From contig CAZJHH010000013.1 of NCBI GenBank assembly GCA_964545875.1, forward strand, positions 1 to 50,398: a DNA stretch of 50,398 bases, read 5' to 3'. The notes below the pieces were generated by a model that ran no database searches, was not told the DNA's origin, and was given only the letters and a program-made list of their open reading frames with translations. Position 1 is the first letter of the stretch; every line of letters starts with the position of its first letter. A program made the translations under genes and the position numbers. Positions 40,000 through 48,296 of this stretch are shown piece by piece. Origin of the DNA: DAIPKP01 sp964545875. GTDB lineage: Bacteria > Synergistota > Synergistia > Synergistales > Aminiphilaceae.

Positions 40000-42555
40000 T
40001 TATTCGCTGCTCCCTCCGGACCAGTTCGCAAAGGTTTTACTTATGGAAGCAAGCTGGGCGCTGTAGAGAGCGATGCTTTGTTCCGCTGCGGCATACTGAG
40101 TCCAGAGGCGTTTTTCGGTGATGGAGATTTGGCGTTCATAGTCTTCGATGCGTTTGTCTATGTAGCTGATTTCCTGTTGCATAAAGTAGATTTCGCTAGC
40201 TATTCTTCCGTCCGGAGTCGAGGTGTTTCCGCCTACGTTGACGGGGGTTGTGCTGACAAGGGCAGTCATGTATTCGTTCATCTGTTCCATGCTTGCGGTC
40301 ATCATCTCTGCCACGAAGTATTCCGTTCCTTGCACGTGGTGAGCAGAGTCGTTCGGTAGGGTAACGTCAAGACCCAAACTCTTCAGCACCCCGTCGGAGT
40401 CCTCTATATACAGGTCTTCGTCGATGTCTTTGCTGATGATGGAGAGGGTGTTGTTCGTTATCTTGGCACGAATTTGAGCGGGCTCTGTAAAAGAGAAACC
40501 GCTTCCCGCAGGGGTTACTTTGGCGTCGTTGATCTTCTGCGCGAGAGTTGTGAGGGTGTCTCTTTCCGTCACGGAAATGGTGGTGGTCTTTCCTCCCACG
40601 GTTACGCAAAAGTTCCCGGTTTTAAAACCATCGCGGACCTCGCTTAAGAGTTCCGTAGAGCTGGAGAGAGAGTCCGTCATCCACTGATCGTAAAAGGGAA
40701 GCTCCCCCGGAGTGAGGGCTTCCATAAACTTGCTCTGATCGAATTCGATCTTGCCGCTTTTTCCGTAATCTGCGGATTCCGTGGTAATTCCAAGCTGCGA
40801 GAGCATGGAGAGAGGCCCCAGAGTTTCGACGGAGTCCGATATCAGCTGGCGAAGCCGGTTTTTTGTCTGCCAGAGCATGGAGTTACCATGGAGCAGGCCG
40901 AATTTTTTGTCGAAGTCGCTGGAGGTTTGCCAGTCTTCGGAATTCTGTTCGACCTCCTCTTCTTCGGAGAGCCGTATGTTGATCCAGTCCATGGCATCGT
41001 TATAGGCCGTGACAAATTCCTGGATGGCCGTGATGGCTTTTTCCGTGTCGAGAACGATTTCCATTCCCACGTGGCCGATATTCTTGAGCTCCAGGGTGGT
41101 GTTTCCCACAAGGTCGTCGATGGTATTGCTGGAGCGCCGCACCTCTACGCCGTTGAGGTCGAGAATGGCATCCTGGGCCTTTACCCAGTGGGCTCCCTCT
41201 TCGGTGGCGTCCAGATTGAAGAATCCGAGAATGTCGTCTCCCGTGCCCGCTTCGAGGGTGAATACGTTGCTGTGGTAGGAGAGGGAGTCCCCCGTGCCGA
41301 GCTGGATGGACATGGCTCCGGTGGGTTCCGTGCCGGAGGTCCAGGTGATGAGTCCGGCGCCGTCAAAAGTGAAGTCCGTTCCCTCCGTGTAGGTGGTGCC
41401 CCCCACGGTAATTTCCATGAGTGCCGAGGAGGAGAGGGAGGGAAAACCCCCGCCAGGAGCATACGCAGTAATATCGGTGGTGGCTCCGCTTCCCGTTCCT
41501 GTAACGTTCAGGGTGTTGGAGAAGTAGACCGTATATTCGTCGCCTTCTTCGGGATGTAATCCCGGATCCTTCCAATGGATGCTGCCGTCCACGTTGTTGT
41601 AGTCGAAGTCGATTCCCGCCCGGTAGGTTCGGTCACCTGCTTTGATTTCCGACACGTAGGGAGGATAATCCCATTTCACCACATATTCGGTTCCTTCAGC
41701 GGGGGCTCCGGCCTCCCATGTGAGTTCTCCCGTTGAAGGATTGTAGTTATAGGCAGTTTTGCTTAAGGGGTTTCCGTCAGTATCGTAGACCGTCACAGAG
41801 GGGGGCACTGATTTCGTGACGGGGTCGCCCATGGTTACGCTGCTGCTGGAATCTTTGACGAGCCGCTCTTCCGGGGTGCGGGCCAGATAGTCCGTTCCTC
41901 CTGTGCCGGAAGCAAATTCCCCCCGAAAGGCGGTGACGTAGCGAGTGGTGGTGGAGCCGAGCCCCGACTCCAGGCTGGATATGACCATGCGGTTGTCGAT
42001 AAGCTGAGCATCCACGGCGAGGCGCTGCCCCGTGATGTCATCCGTGGCGTTGGCTATCTTGTAGTTGATGTCCAGGATGCTGTCGGTGGCTTTTACCTCG
42101 ATTGTTCCACGCCCGCCCCCGACATTGACGGAGAACGTGCCTTCCAGCCCGAGAGCCTCGGAACGATCGCTCACCCGGGTGGAGATCCGGCTCTCGCTTT
42201 GGGCGAGCTGCCTGATGTTGATGTCCCAGTTCTGCAGCATGGCCTCCGTGGTGGGGGTGGCGGAAATGATGTTGGAAGCCTCGGCTCCCGAGGGGCTGTA
42301 GACGGTGAAATCCGCCTTTTTAACCTTGTAGGTGGATGCCTGGGTAAGAAGAGTGAGGGATTTTTGAACGACCTTGAAGTTTGCCGACATTTCTTCGAAA
42401 AGGCCGATCTTGAGTTCCAGGGTCTCTTTTTTCGTCTCCAGAGGTTCGTACTGCTTGCGTTTGGCCGCAAGAATGGTGTCCACCATAGATCCCCAGTCCA
42501 TGCCGGAGCTTGCACCGGTAGACATCTTGAACATGGAGTTATAATCGTAAGCCAT
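40000..42555 (-). CDS. fliD: FliD, flagellar filament cap (enlarged)
   Basis: The product has 851 residues against about 470-500 in Salmonella or Bacillus. The N-terminus has the FliD_N pattern (SGMDWGSMVDTILAAKRKQY, ETKKETLELKIGLFEEM). The C-terminal part has the FliD_C pattern and a coiled coil, EISYIDKRIEDYERQISITEKRL, followed by the helix QYAAAEQSIALYSAQ. The insert in the middle includes three related modules, listed separately. It caps the growing filament and folds exported flagellin. AAGGAGGGG precedes the ATG by 6 bases; a longer 870-residue form is open upstream. It is read opposite to flaG and the main cluster. Confidence 0.93.
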   Translation of the reverse strand: MAYDYNSMFKMSTGASSGMDWGSMVDTILAAKRKQYEPLETKKETLELKIGLFEEMSANFKVVQKSLTLLTQASTYKVKKADFTVYSPSGAEASNIISATPTTEAMLQNWDINIRQLAQSESRISTRVSDRSEALGLEGTFSVNVGGGRGTIEVKATDSILDINYKIANATDDITGQRLAVDAQLIDNRMVISSLESGLGSTTTRYVTAFRGEFASGTGGTDYLARTPEERLVKDSSSSVTMGDPVTKSVPPSVTVYDTDGNPLSKTAYNYNPSTGELTWEAGAPAEGTEYVVKWDYPPYVSEIKAGDRTYRAGIDFDYNNVDGSIHWKDPGLHPEEGDEYTVYFSNTLNVTGTGSGATTDITAYAPGGGFPSLSSSALMEITVGGTTYTEGTDFTFDGAGLITWTSGTEPTGAMSIQLGTGDSLSYHSNVFTLEAGTGDDILGFFNLDATEEGAHWVKAQDAILDLNGVEVRRSSNTIDDLVGNTTLELKNIGHVGMEIVLDTEKAITAIQEFVTAYNDAMDWINIRLSEEEEVEQNSEDWQTSSDFDKKFGLLHGNSMLWQTKNRLRQLISDSVETLGPLSMLSQLGITTESADYGKSGKIEFDQSKFMEALTPGELPFYDQWMTDSLSSSTELLSEVRDGFKTGNFCVTVGGKTTTISVTERDTLTTLAQKINDAKVTPAGSGFSFTEPAQIRAKITNNTLSIISKDIDEDLYIEDSDGVLKSLGLDVTLPNDSAHHVQGTEYFVAEMMTASMEQMNEYMTALVSTTPVNVGGNTSTPDGRIASEIYFMQQEISYIDKRIEDYERQISITEKRLWTQYAAAEQSIALYSAQLASISKTFANWSGGSSE
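41298..41803 (-). repeat. Three tandem beta modules in FliD
   Basis: On the minus strand three stretches of about 55-65 residues share one pattern, Y/F-x-Y/F then G-x-(L/I)-x-W then a P-x-G turn and a Y-x-V-type strand. They are YNYNPSTGELTWEAGAPAEG, FDYNNVDGSIHWKDPGLHPE and FTFDGAGLITWTSGTEPTGA. This type of repeat is common in extracellular or phage structural proteins. Confidence 0.6.
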
Positions 42556-42611
42556 AAATATCCCCTCCTTGGGAGAGTGGTTTTTAGATATAATACACAT
42601 ATCCGCTATCA

Positions 42612-42619
42612 ATATCGGT
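42612..42619 (-). promoter_or_regulatory. Sigma28-like -10 box ahead of fliD
   Basis: On the minus strand ACCGATAT, 56 bases before the fliD ATG, close to the flgM -10. At the flgM spacing the -35 reads TTTA, lying in the loop of a TTCCC/GGGAA inverted repeat. Confidence 0.45.
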
Positions 42620-42706
42620 ATGAAAAGGGTTTCCCTAAAGGGAACGGAGAAGTAAAAAAAGAAGTTTTTACGTGCGGACTGACCATGAAGGGAAGTGAAG
42701 CAGAGT

Positions 42707-43849
42707 ATGTTTTTACCGTATGGAAGGCAATGGATTACTCCTGAGGATCGTCGGGAGATCGATGCGGTTCTTTCGGGAGACTGGCTTACTCAGGGGCCGA
42801 AAGTACAGGAGTTCGAGGCTCTTGTGGCGGAATATGCGGGAGTGCCCTATGGAGTTTCTTTTTGCAACGGTACCGCGGCGCTGCACGGAGCCATGCATGC
42901 CGCAGGGGTGGGGCCGGGAGAGTGGGTTCTCACGTCTCCCCTTACCTTTGCCTCCACCGCCAACGGAGCGCTCTTTACCGGGGGGGATGTGGTTTTTGGA
43001 GATGTTCATCCTGAAACGCTTTGCCTCGATCCCGGGGAAGTGCGGAAAATCCTCGATAAAGCCGAGAAATTACCCCGGGCGGTGGTTCCCGTGAGCTATG
43101 CGGGACATCCCGCCCCTCTGGAGGAATACCGCAAGGCCATAGGTTCCCGGGATGTGCTGCTCATCGAAGACGCCTGTCATGCCCTGGGAGGAGACCGGGA
43201 GGGGCAAAAGGTGGGTTTTCACGCGGACATGACGGTTCTGAGCTTTCATCCGGTAAAGCATATCACCACCGGTGAAGGAGGCATGGTGCTTACCCGGAGC
43301 GAAGAGCTGGCAAAATCGCTGCGGCTTTTCCGTACGCATGGTATTACCAAGGAGGAAGGAGATTTCGAGTATCCTTCCCATGGCCCCTGGTACTATGAGA
43401 TGCAGGATCTGGGGTGGAACTATCGGCTTACGGATATGCAATGCGCCCTGGGAATCAGCCAGATGAAGAGGCTGGATTCTTTTATAGTGCGCCGCCGGGA
43501 GATTGCGGGACTTTATGCGAAACTCTTCGCGGAAATGGAAGAAGTGCGTACTCCTCCCCGGCACGAGGGGCATGCTTGGCATCTGTACCCTCTCTGGGTG
43601 GTGCCGGAAAAGCGCCGGGGGCTTTTCGAATATCTCCGGAGCCGGGAGATGGGAGTACAGGTGCATTATCTGCCGGTACATCTCCATCCTTACTATCGTA
43701 AACGCTATGGCCATGGGGAGGGGGATTTCCCCGAGGCGGAGGGTTTCTACGAAGGAGAAATCTCCCTGCCCATGTTTCCCCGCATGACCGACGAGGATGT
43801 GCATCGGGTAGTAACGGAGGTGCGAAAAGGGCTTCGAAAGCTGGATTGA
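42707..43849 (+). CDS. pseC: DegT/DnrJ-type nucleotide-sugar aminotransferase (PseC/LegC-like)
   Basis: The product has 380 residues. It should be a PLP-dependent transaminase acting on a 4-keto-6-deoxy UDP-sugar. It begins MFLPYGRQWITPEDRREI and SGDWLTQGPKVQEFE, the PseC-type opening. FCNGTAALHGAMHAAGVGPG binds the cofactor phosphate, LIEDACHALGG holds the PLP-contacting aspartate, and SFHPVKHITTGEGG carries the Schiff-base lysine. It probably supplies 4-amino sugar for the glycan locus although it lies 4 kb away beyond fliD. A GTG four codons upstream is in frame. The dehydratase and acetyltransferase steps are not in the window. A hairpin (AGGTGGAGGAA and complement) follows at 43901. Confidence 0.85.
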   Translation: MFLPYGRQWITPEDRREIDAVLSGDWLTQGPKVQEFEALVAEYAGVPYGVSFCNGTAALHGAMHAAGVGPGEWVLTSPLTFASTANGALFTGGDVVFGDVHPETLCLDPGEVRKILDKAEKLPRAVVPVSYAGHPAPLEEYRKAIGSRDVLLIEDACHALGGDREGQKVGFHADMTVLSFHPVKHITTGEGGMVLTRSEELAKSLRLFRTHGITKEEGDFEYPSHGPWYYEMQDLGWNYRLTDMQCALGISQMKRLDSFIVRRREIAGLYAKLFAEMEEVRTPPRHEGHAWHLYPLWVVPEKRRGLFEYLRSREMGVQVHYLPVHLHPYYRKRYGHGEGDFPEAEGFYEGEISLPMFPRMTDEDVHRVVTEVRKGLRKLD

Positions 43850-43914
43850 TCCGAAGCCGAGGGAAGTGCCCAAGATGATGTTCCTGAAGGATTTTCCGAA
43901 AGGTGGAGGAAGGA

Positions 43915-44136
43915 TTATTCCTCCACCTGGTGATATGCCACGACTTCGATGTGTTTTTCCGTCACGAGTTCTTGTATGGCCCTTTCGTTTTCGCAGGGGT
44001 AGCGGCAAGCGAGGCCGCAGCTCGTGGAGAGCTTGCGGGGAACCGGTACGATTTTCGCTCCGTGACCTGCGGCCCGGCAGATTTTTTCAAAGCGCAGGGC
44101 CATGTGGGTGGTGTCGAAGGTGGCTATGCAGTACAT
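43915..44136 (-). CDS. DUF3343 family small protein (putative Se/S carrier-like)
   Basis: The product has 73 residues. It starts MYCIATFDTTHMALRFEK and has STSCGLACR in the middle, the Cys-Gly motif of DUF3343 proteins. These resemble the YedF/TusA-like sulfur or selenium carrier fold. No function is established; the motif cysteines suggest sulfur or redox chemistry. It is read toward the aminotransferase gene; GAAGGG lies about 8 bases ahead of the ATG. Its stop codon lies within the hairpin shared with the end of that gene. Relatives are common in strict anaerobes. Confidence 0.75.
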   Translation of the reverse strand: MYCIATFDTTHMALRFEKICRAAGHGAKIVPVPRKLSTSCGLACRYPCENERAIQELVTEKHIEVVAYHQVEE

Positions 44137-44245
44137 ATGATCATCCCTTCAAATAGAAAGTCAAAGATTTTTGCCGCCCCATGGGGGATTCTTCTTTTTC
44201 CGTTGGGGCTGCCGGAACGAGGGCGGTACAATACGTAATTATACC

Positions 44246-44274
44246 TGGACGGGCCTTTTTTGTAAGGGTAGAAT
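44246..44274 (+). promoter_or_regulatory. Candidate promoter of the OmpH-like gene
   Basis: TGGACG, a 17-base spacer, TAGAAT. The -10 ends 35 bases before the start codon. Confidence 0.45.
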
Positions 44275-44309
44275 AGCCCCAAGATGTAAAATTCCAAGGA
44301 GGTAATGGC

Positions 44310-44756
44310 ATGAGGCAGATGCAGCGAATGGTGGCTTTTTCTCTTGTTATGGCAATGGTAATGACTTTGTTGGGTTCCGTAACGGTTGCGGCGGCGGAGT
44401 CTAAGATCGGCGTGATCAATCCCCAGGCAATTCTTGCAAACCACCCCAAGTTTAAGGATACCCAGATGATGATTCAGAAGGCGGTGGAGCAAAAGCAGAA
44501 CGAAGCGAAGCTTGCCATCGATGCGGAGAGCGACAATAACAAAAAGGCCGAGATCTTCCAGACCAAACGGGAAGAGGCGGCCATGGAGGAGAAACGCCTG
44601 ATGGATCCTCTCTTCAAGGAAATAGATCTCGCCATCCGTACGGTGGCCAAGGCGAAGAAGCTCGATATCGTTCTCGATAACACCGGTGTTTTTTACGGAG
44701 GCATCGATATTACCAACGACATCATTCAGCATCTCCAGAAAAACGCTGCCAAGTAG
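44310..44756 (+). CDS. OmpH/Skp-family periplasmic chaperone-like protein
   Basis: The product has 148 residues. A signal peptide is evident: basic MRQMQR, then a hydrophobic core from VAFSLVMAMVMTLLGS, cleaved near VAAAES. The mature part begins KIGVINPQAILANHPKF, the OmpH opening. It continues with a long charged helix (MIQKAVEQKQNEAKLAID) and closes with LDIVLDNTGVFYGGIDITNDII. Skp-type proteins bind unfolded outer-membrane proteins in the periplasm, which implies a diderm envelope. AGGAGG lies 7 bases before the ATG. It is monocistronic. Confidence 0.85.
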   Translation: MRQMQRMVAFSLVMAMVMTLLGSVTVAAAESKIGVINPQAILANHPKFKDTQMMIQKAVEQKQNEAKLAIDAESDNNKKAEIFQTKREEAAMEEKRLMDPLFKEIDLAIRTVAKAKKLDIVLDNTGVFYGGIDITNDIIQHLQKNAAK

Positions 44757-44803
44757 GGACGCTAACTCTCATTTTTTCGAGATGTAGTAACACATCTGAC
44801 ACC

Positions 44804-44847
44804 AAACAAAGGATCGGCCTCCCCTCGGGGAGGCCGATCCTTTGTTT
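44804..44847. terminator. Bidirectional terminator between the OmpH-like gene and livF
   Basis: A perfect 21-base-pair stem (AAACAAAGGATCGGCCTCCCC and complement) with a 2-base nominal loop and T-rich ends on both strands. It lies between converging genes. Confidence 0.85.
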
Positions 44848-44895
44848 GTGCGGTTTGTTTGGTGATCCGCCGGAATTCGTTCAGGATTTATGGAT

Positions 44896-45654
44896 TTAAT
44901 TGTGCTTTGCGGCAAAGCCGTGTTTTGCCTTGCCTCCTCCGAGATAGGCCGCTTCCACTTCGGGATCGTGAAGAAGATCCGAAGAGTTGCCCTGCATGAC
45001 CAGGCGCCCCGTTTGAAGGACGTAGGTGCGGTGTGAGAGGAGAAGAGCCTGCCGGGCGTTTTGTTCCACCAGGAGAATGGTAAGGCCCTCCCGGTTGATG
45101 CGTCTCAGCTCTTTGAAGATGTCCTTGATGATAATGGGGGCGAGTCCCAGGGAAGGTTCGTCGAGAAGGAGCACCCGAGGGCGGGACATGAGAGCCCGGG
45201 CGATGGCGAGCATCTGCTGCTCTCCTCCCGAAAGAGTGCCCGCATACTGGGTATGCCGCTCCTCAAGCCGGGGAAAGAGAGTGAAGACCCATTCCAGGTC
45301 TTGGGCTATCTTGCGGCGATCTTTTCGGGGAAAGGCTCCCATCATAAGATTCTCGTGCACCGTCAGGGTGGCGAAGACCTTTCGTCCCTCCGGGGAGAGG
45401 GATACTCCCTGAGAAACTACCTCGAAGCTCTTATTGGAAAGCGTTTTTCCCTCCAGGATAACCTTGCCGCTTTCTCGTTTTACGTCTCCCATGATGGCGT
45501 TCATGAGGGTGGATTTTCCCGCCCCGTTGGCACCGATAACGCTGACGATCTCTCCTTCGTAAACTTCGATACTTACTCCGAGAAGGGCCTTGATGGCGCC
45601 GTAGCTTACTTTGAGATCTTCCACCTGGAGGAGAGGTTTTTTGGGCTCCGTCAT
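44896..45654 (-). CDS. livF: LivF, branched-chain amino-acid ABC transporter ATPase
   Basis: The product has 252 residues. Walker A is GANGAGKST, the ABC signature LSGGEQQ, Walker B VLLLDEPS. The length and the phrase LSPEGRKVFATLTVHENLMMGA are typical of LivF. It energises uptake of branched-chain amino acids with LivG. The frame is open much further upstream within livG, but the ATG overlapping the livG stop gives the normal LivF N-terminus (LLQVEDLKVSYG). It is last in the liv operon, followed by a bidirectional terminator. Confidence 0.93.
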   Translation of the reverse strand: MTEPKKPLLQVEDLKVSYGAIKALLGVSIEVYEGEIVSVIGANGAGKSTLMNAIMGDVKRESGKVILEGKTLSNKSFEVVSQGVSLSPEGRKVFATLTVHENLMMGAFPRKDRRKIAQDLEWVFTLFPRLEERHTQYAGTLSGGEQQMLAIARALMSRPRVLLLDEPSLGLAPIIIKDIFKELRRINREGLTILLVEQNARQALLLSHRTYVLQTGRLVMQGNSSDLLHDPEVEAAYLGGGKAKHGFAAKHN

Positions 45655-46445
45655 TATTCCTCCACCTCCTCTCCGAGGTAGGCCTTGAGTACTTCCGGAT
45701 GTCCCTGGATATCCTCGGGAGATCCTTCGGCGATAAGGGCTCCGAAATTCATGCATACGATGTGAGGGCAGATTTCCATAACCAGCTCCATATGATGTTC
45801 GATGACCAGGATGGTAAGCTGAAAATCCTTGTGAATTGCCTGAATGAGATCGTTCAGGTCCATGACTTCTTCGGGGTTCATGCCCGCCGCGGGTTCGTCG
45901 AGAAGAAGAAGTTCCGGTTCCAGGGCCAGGGCCCGGGCGATTTCCAGACGCCGCTGATGCCCGTAGGGCAGGGTACCGGCTCCGCGGTCCGCCTCCTTGG
46001 CAAGTCCCACCCGTTCCAGAAGCTCCATACTTTCGGAACGGATTTTCTTTTCTACCCGCCCCCACCGGCCCATGTGTGTAGCGGCCTCGATGAACGTGTA
46101 CTTGTGGTGCTGCTGGCAGGCGGTCATCACGTTTTCGAGTACCGTGGCTCCCTTGAAAAGCCGAAGATTCTGGAAGGTCCGGGCAATGCCGCTGTTAATG
46201 ACCTTGTGGGTGATCTGATTGGTGATATCGTTTCCTTTAAAGGCGATATGGCCGCTCGATACGGGGTAGACTCCGGTAATCAGGTTGAAAATAGTGGTTT
46301 TCCCCGCTCCGTTGGGGCCGATGAGCCCTGCGAGCTCCCCCTTTCGGACTGTAAAGGACATATCGTTTACCGCGTGGACCCCGCCGAAAAATTTGTTGAC
46401 GCTTTCAAGCTCCAGTACAGGATGTTCCACTACTGCTGCAGACAT
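45654..46445 (-). CDS. livG: LivG, branched-chain amino-acid ABC transporter ATPase
   Basis: The product has 263 residues. Walker A is GPNGAGKTT, the signature region TLPYGHQRRLEIARAL, Walker B LLLLDEPAAGMNPEE. IARTFQNLRLF near residue 88 is the conserved LivG Q-loop stretch. It pairs with LivF on the cytoplasmic face of LivH/LivM. It starts six bases after livM and overlaps livF. Confidence 0.94.
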   Translation of the reverse strand: MSAAVVEHPVLELESVNKFFGGVHAVNDMSFTVRKGELAGLIGPNGAGKTTIFNLITGVYPVSSGHIAFKGNDITNQITHKVINSGIARTFQNLRLFKGATVLENVMTACQQHHKYTFIEAATHMGRWGRVEKKIRSESMELLERVGLAKEADRGAGTLPYGHQRRLEIARALALEPELLLLDEPAAGMNPEEVMDLNDLIQAIHKDFQLTILVIEHHMELVMEICPHIVCMNFGALIAEGSPEDIQGHPEVLKAYLGEEVEE

Positions 46446-46451
46446 CGGCGG

Positions 46452-47333
46452 TTACCCCCTCTCACTCGTAGTTTTCGGTTTGCCTATGCGAGAAGCAATC
46501 TTACGGAAAAGCTTCATGTTGAATTCGTTCTGCCCCATAATGCCCTCGGGACGCAGAACCATAACCAACACGAGGACCAATCCGTAAATAAGCATACGAT
46601 ACTGCGAGATGGGGCGGAAAAGTTCGGTTACCAGGGTGATGATGGTGGTGCCCAAAAGGCAGCCGCTCATGGAGCCCAAGCCGCCGAAAACCACCACGGC
46701 GGTCATCTCGGTAGATTTCAGCATGTCGAACATGATGGGCTGAATGAAGGAGATGAATCCCGCATACAGCCCTCCGGCGATGCCACAGTAAAAGGCGGAA
46801 AGGGCAAGGCTGAAAGCTCGGTGTCGGGCGGTGTGGAATCCGAGAAGGGATGCGGCAATGTGGTCGTCCCGGCAGGCCATGAAGGCCCGGCCCACACGCC
46901 CGTTGATAAGGTTGAAAGCGAAAAAGGCGAGAACCAGGAAAAATCCCAGGGCCACCGGAAAGGTCGTGAACGTGTCGATTCCGGGAATTCCTCGGGCTCC
47001 GTTGGTGACGGACTGCCAGTTCTCGATAATGAGCCGGATGGACTCCGCAAGGCCAATGGAGGCGATGGCATAGTAGTCTCCAAAGAGCTTGAGGGTGGGG
47101 ATGCCGATGAGATACCCCAGGATCATGGCGAGAATTCCTCCGGCTATGATGGCGGGGAGCCAGTGCATTCCGTAATCCAGGGTAAGAATGGCGGTGGTGT
47201 AGGAGCCGATGGCGAGGTATGCCGCATGGCCGAGGGTGAAAATACCCGTAAATCCTGTAAGGAGAGAAACGCCCATGGCGGCGATACCGTTGATCATGAG
47301 GAGAATAAGAATACCTTCTGTGTAGGCTGACAT
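46452..47333 (-). CDS. livM: LivM, branched-chain amino-acid ABC transporter permease
   Basis: The product has 293 residues with about eight or more hydrophobic segments. Family stretches are LLTGFTGIFTLGHAAYLAIG near residue 25, the cytoplasmic loop GRAFMACRDDHIAASLLG (the ATPase-contacting EAA-like region), and VVVFGGLGSMSGCLLGT near residue 215. It forms the membrane channel with LivH. The gap to livH is 12 bases. Confidence 0.93.
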   Translation of the reverse strand: MSAYTEGILILLMINGIAAMGVSLLTGFTGIFTLGHAAYLAIGSYTTAILTLDYGMHWLPAIIAGGILAMILGYLIGIPTLKLFGDYYAIASIGLAESIRLIIENWQSVTNGARGIPGIDTFTTFPVALGFFLVLAFFAFNLINGRVGRAFMACRDDHIAASLLGFHTARHRAFSLALSAFYCGIAGGLYAGFISFIQPIMFDMLKSTEMTAVVVFGGLGSMSGCLLGTTIITLVTELFRPISQYRMLIYGLVLVLVMVLRPEGIMGQNEFNMKLFRKIASRIGKPKTTSERG

Positions 47334-47345
47334 CTTCTTTTCCCC

Positions 47346-48227
47346 CTATACCTTTTCGCCCACGTCCTTACCGAAGAGGCCGGTAGGACGGATGACGAGA
47401 GTGACCACAAGAAGCGAGAAGACTACGAGATCCCGGAGTTGGCTGGAAAGAAAGCCCGCGGTAAGCATCTCTGAAAGCCCCAGGATGAGGCTCCCCACCA
47501 CGGCTCCGGGAAGAGAGCCGAGTCCTCCGATGACGGCGGCCACGAAGGCCTTGATGGTGATCATGCCGAGCTGGGGGTAGAGGGTATAGCGTACGGAGAG
47601 AAAGATTCCTCCCACCGCCGCGAGAAGCCCTGCCACGAAGAATACAATGGAGATCAGTCGGGCCACGTTAACCCCCATAAGCCCGGCTATGCGAAGATTG
47701 TAGGCAGCGGCCCGGATGGCGAGTCCCCACTTGGTTTTGGTGAGAAAGATCTGGAGCCCTCCAAGAAAGACTACCGCGGTAACCAGGGAAATGATATCGA
47801 AAGCGCTTGTGGTGGCTATGCCGAAGACGTTCACCGGGTTGGTGGGAATTACCGGAGGAAGTGCCCGGAATCTGCCTCCCACCAGAACAACGAAGAGGTT
47901 TTCTATGACGATGCTCATACCCATGGACGCAATGAGAAGGTAGAGGGTAACGGATGTGCGTTCCCGAATGGGCTTATAGGCCAGCTTTTCTGTGGCGACA
48001 GCGGCAAAGCCAGCTCCCACGAGAGAAAAAGCTCCCGCCATCCAGATGTTCATGCCCAGGGTGTTCAGGGCGAAATAGCAGAGATATCCCCCTATGACCA
48101 GAAATCCCCCGTGGGCGAAATTGGAGAAGAGGAGAATGGAATAGACCAGCGAATATCCTACAGCGATGAGCGCGTATACCGAGCCCAGAGAAAGGCCGTT
48201 AATGACCTGCTGTAAAAAGGTTCCCAA
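47346..48227 (-). CDS. livH: LivH, branched-chain amino-acid ABC transporter permease
   Basis: The product has 293 residues, strongly hydrophobic. It begins QQVINGLSLGSVYALIAVGY and has the loop GLAIRAAAYNLRIAGLMGVN, then AVIGGLGSLPGAVVG, as in LivH. The start is TTG, with GAGGTG 8 bases ahead. It is separated from livJ by 205 bases that hold a stem-loop, so it may be expressed by readthrough from livJ. Confidence 0.93.
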   Translation of the reverse strand: MGTFLQQVINGLSLGSVYALIAVGYSLVYSILLFSNFAHGGFLVIGGYLCYFALNTLGMNIWMAGAFSLVGAGFAAVATEKLAYKPIRERTSVTLYLLIASMGMSIVIENLFVVLVGGRFRALPPVIPTNPVNVFGIATTSAFDIISLVTAVVFLGGLQIFLTKTKWGLAIRAAAYNLRIAGLMGVNVARLISIVFFVAGLLAAVGGIFLSVRYTLYPQLGMITIKAFVAAVIGGLGSLPGAVVGSLILGLSEMLTAGFLSSQLRDLVVFSLLVVTLVIRPTGLFGKDVGEKV

Positions 48228-48296
48228 AGATTAGCACCTCATTTCAAATCTTGGCGATCATATGCAGCGGTGGCAAAAGAGCCGGGATGAAACAGG

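Noticed and set aside
42589..42594. TATAAT on the plus strand as a promoter for the aminotransferase gene
   Set aside because: No -35 lies at 16-18 bases (the nearest TTGGGA is only 14 away), and the region already serves as the fliD leader on the other strand.
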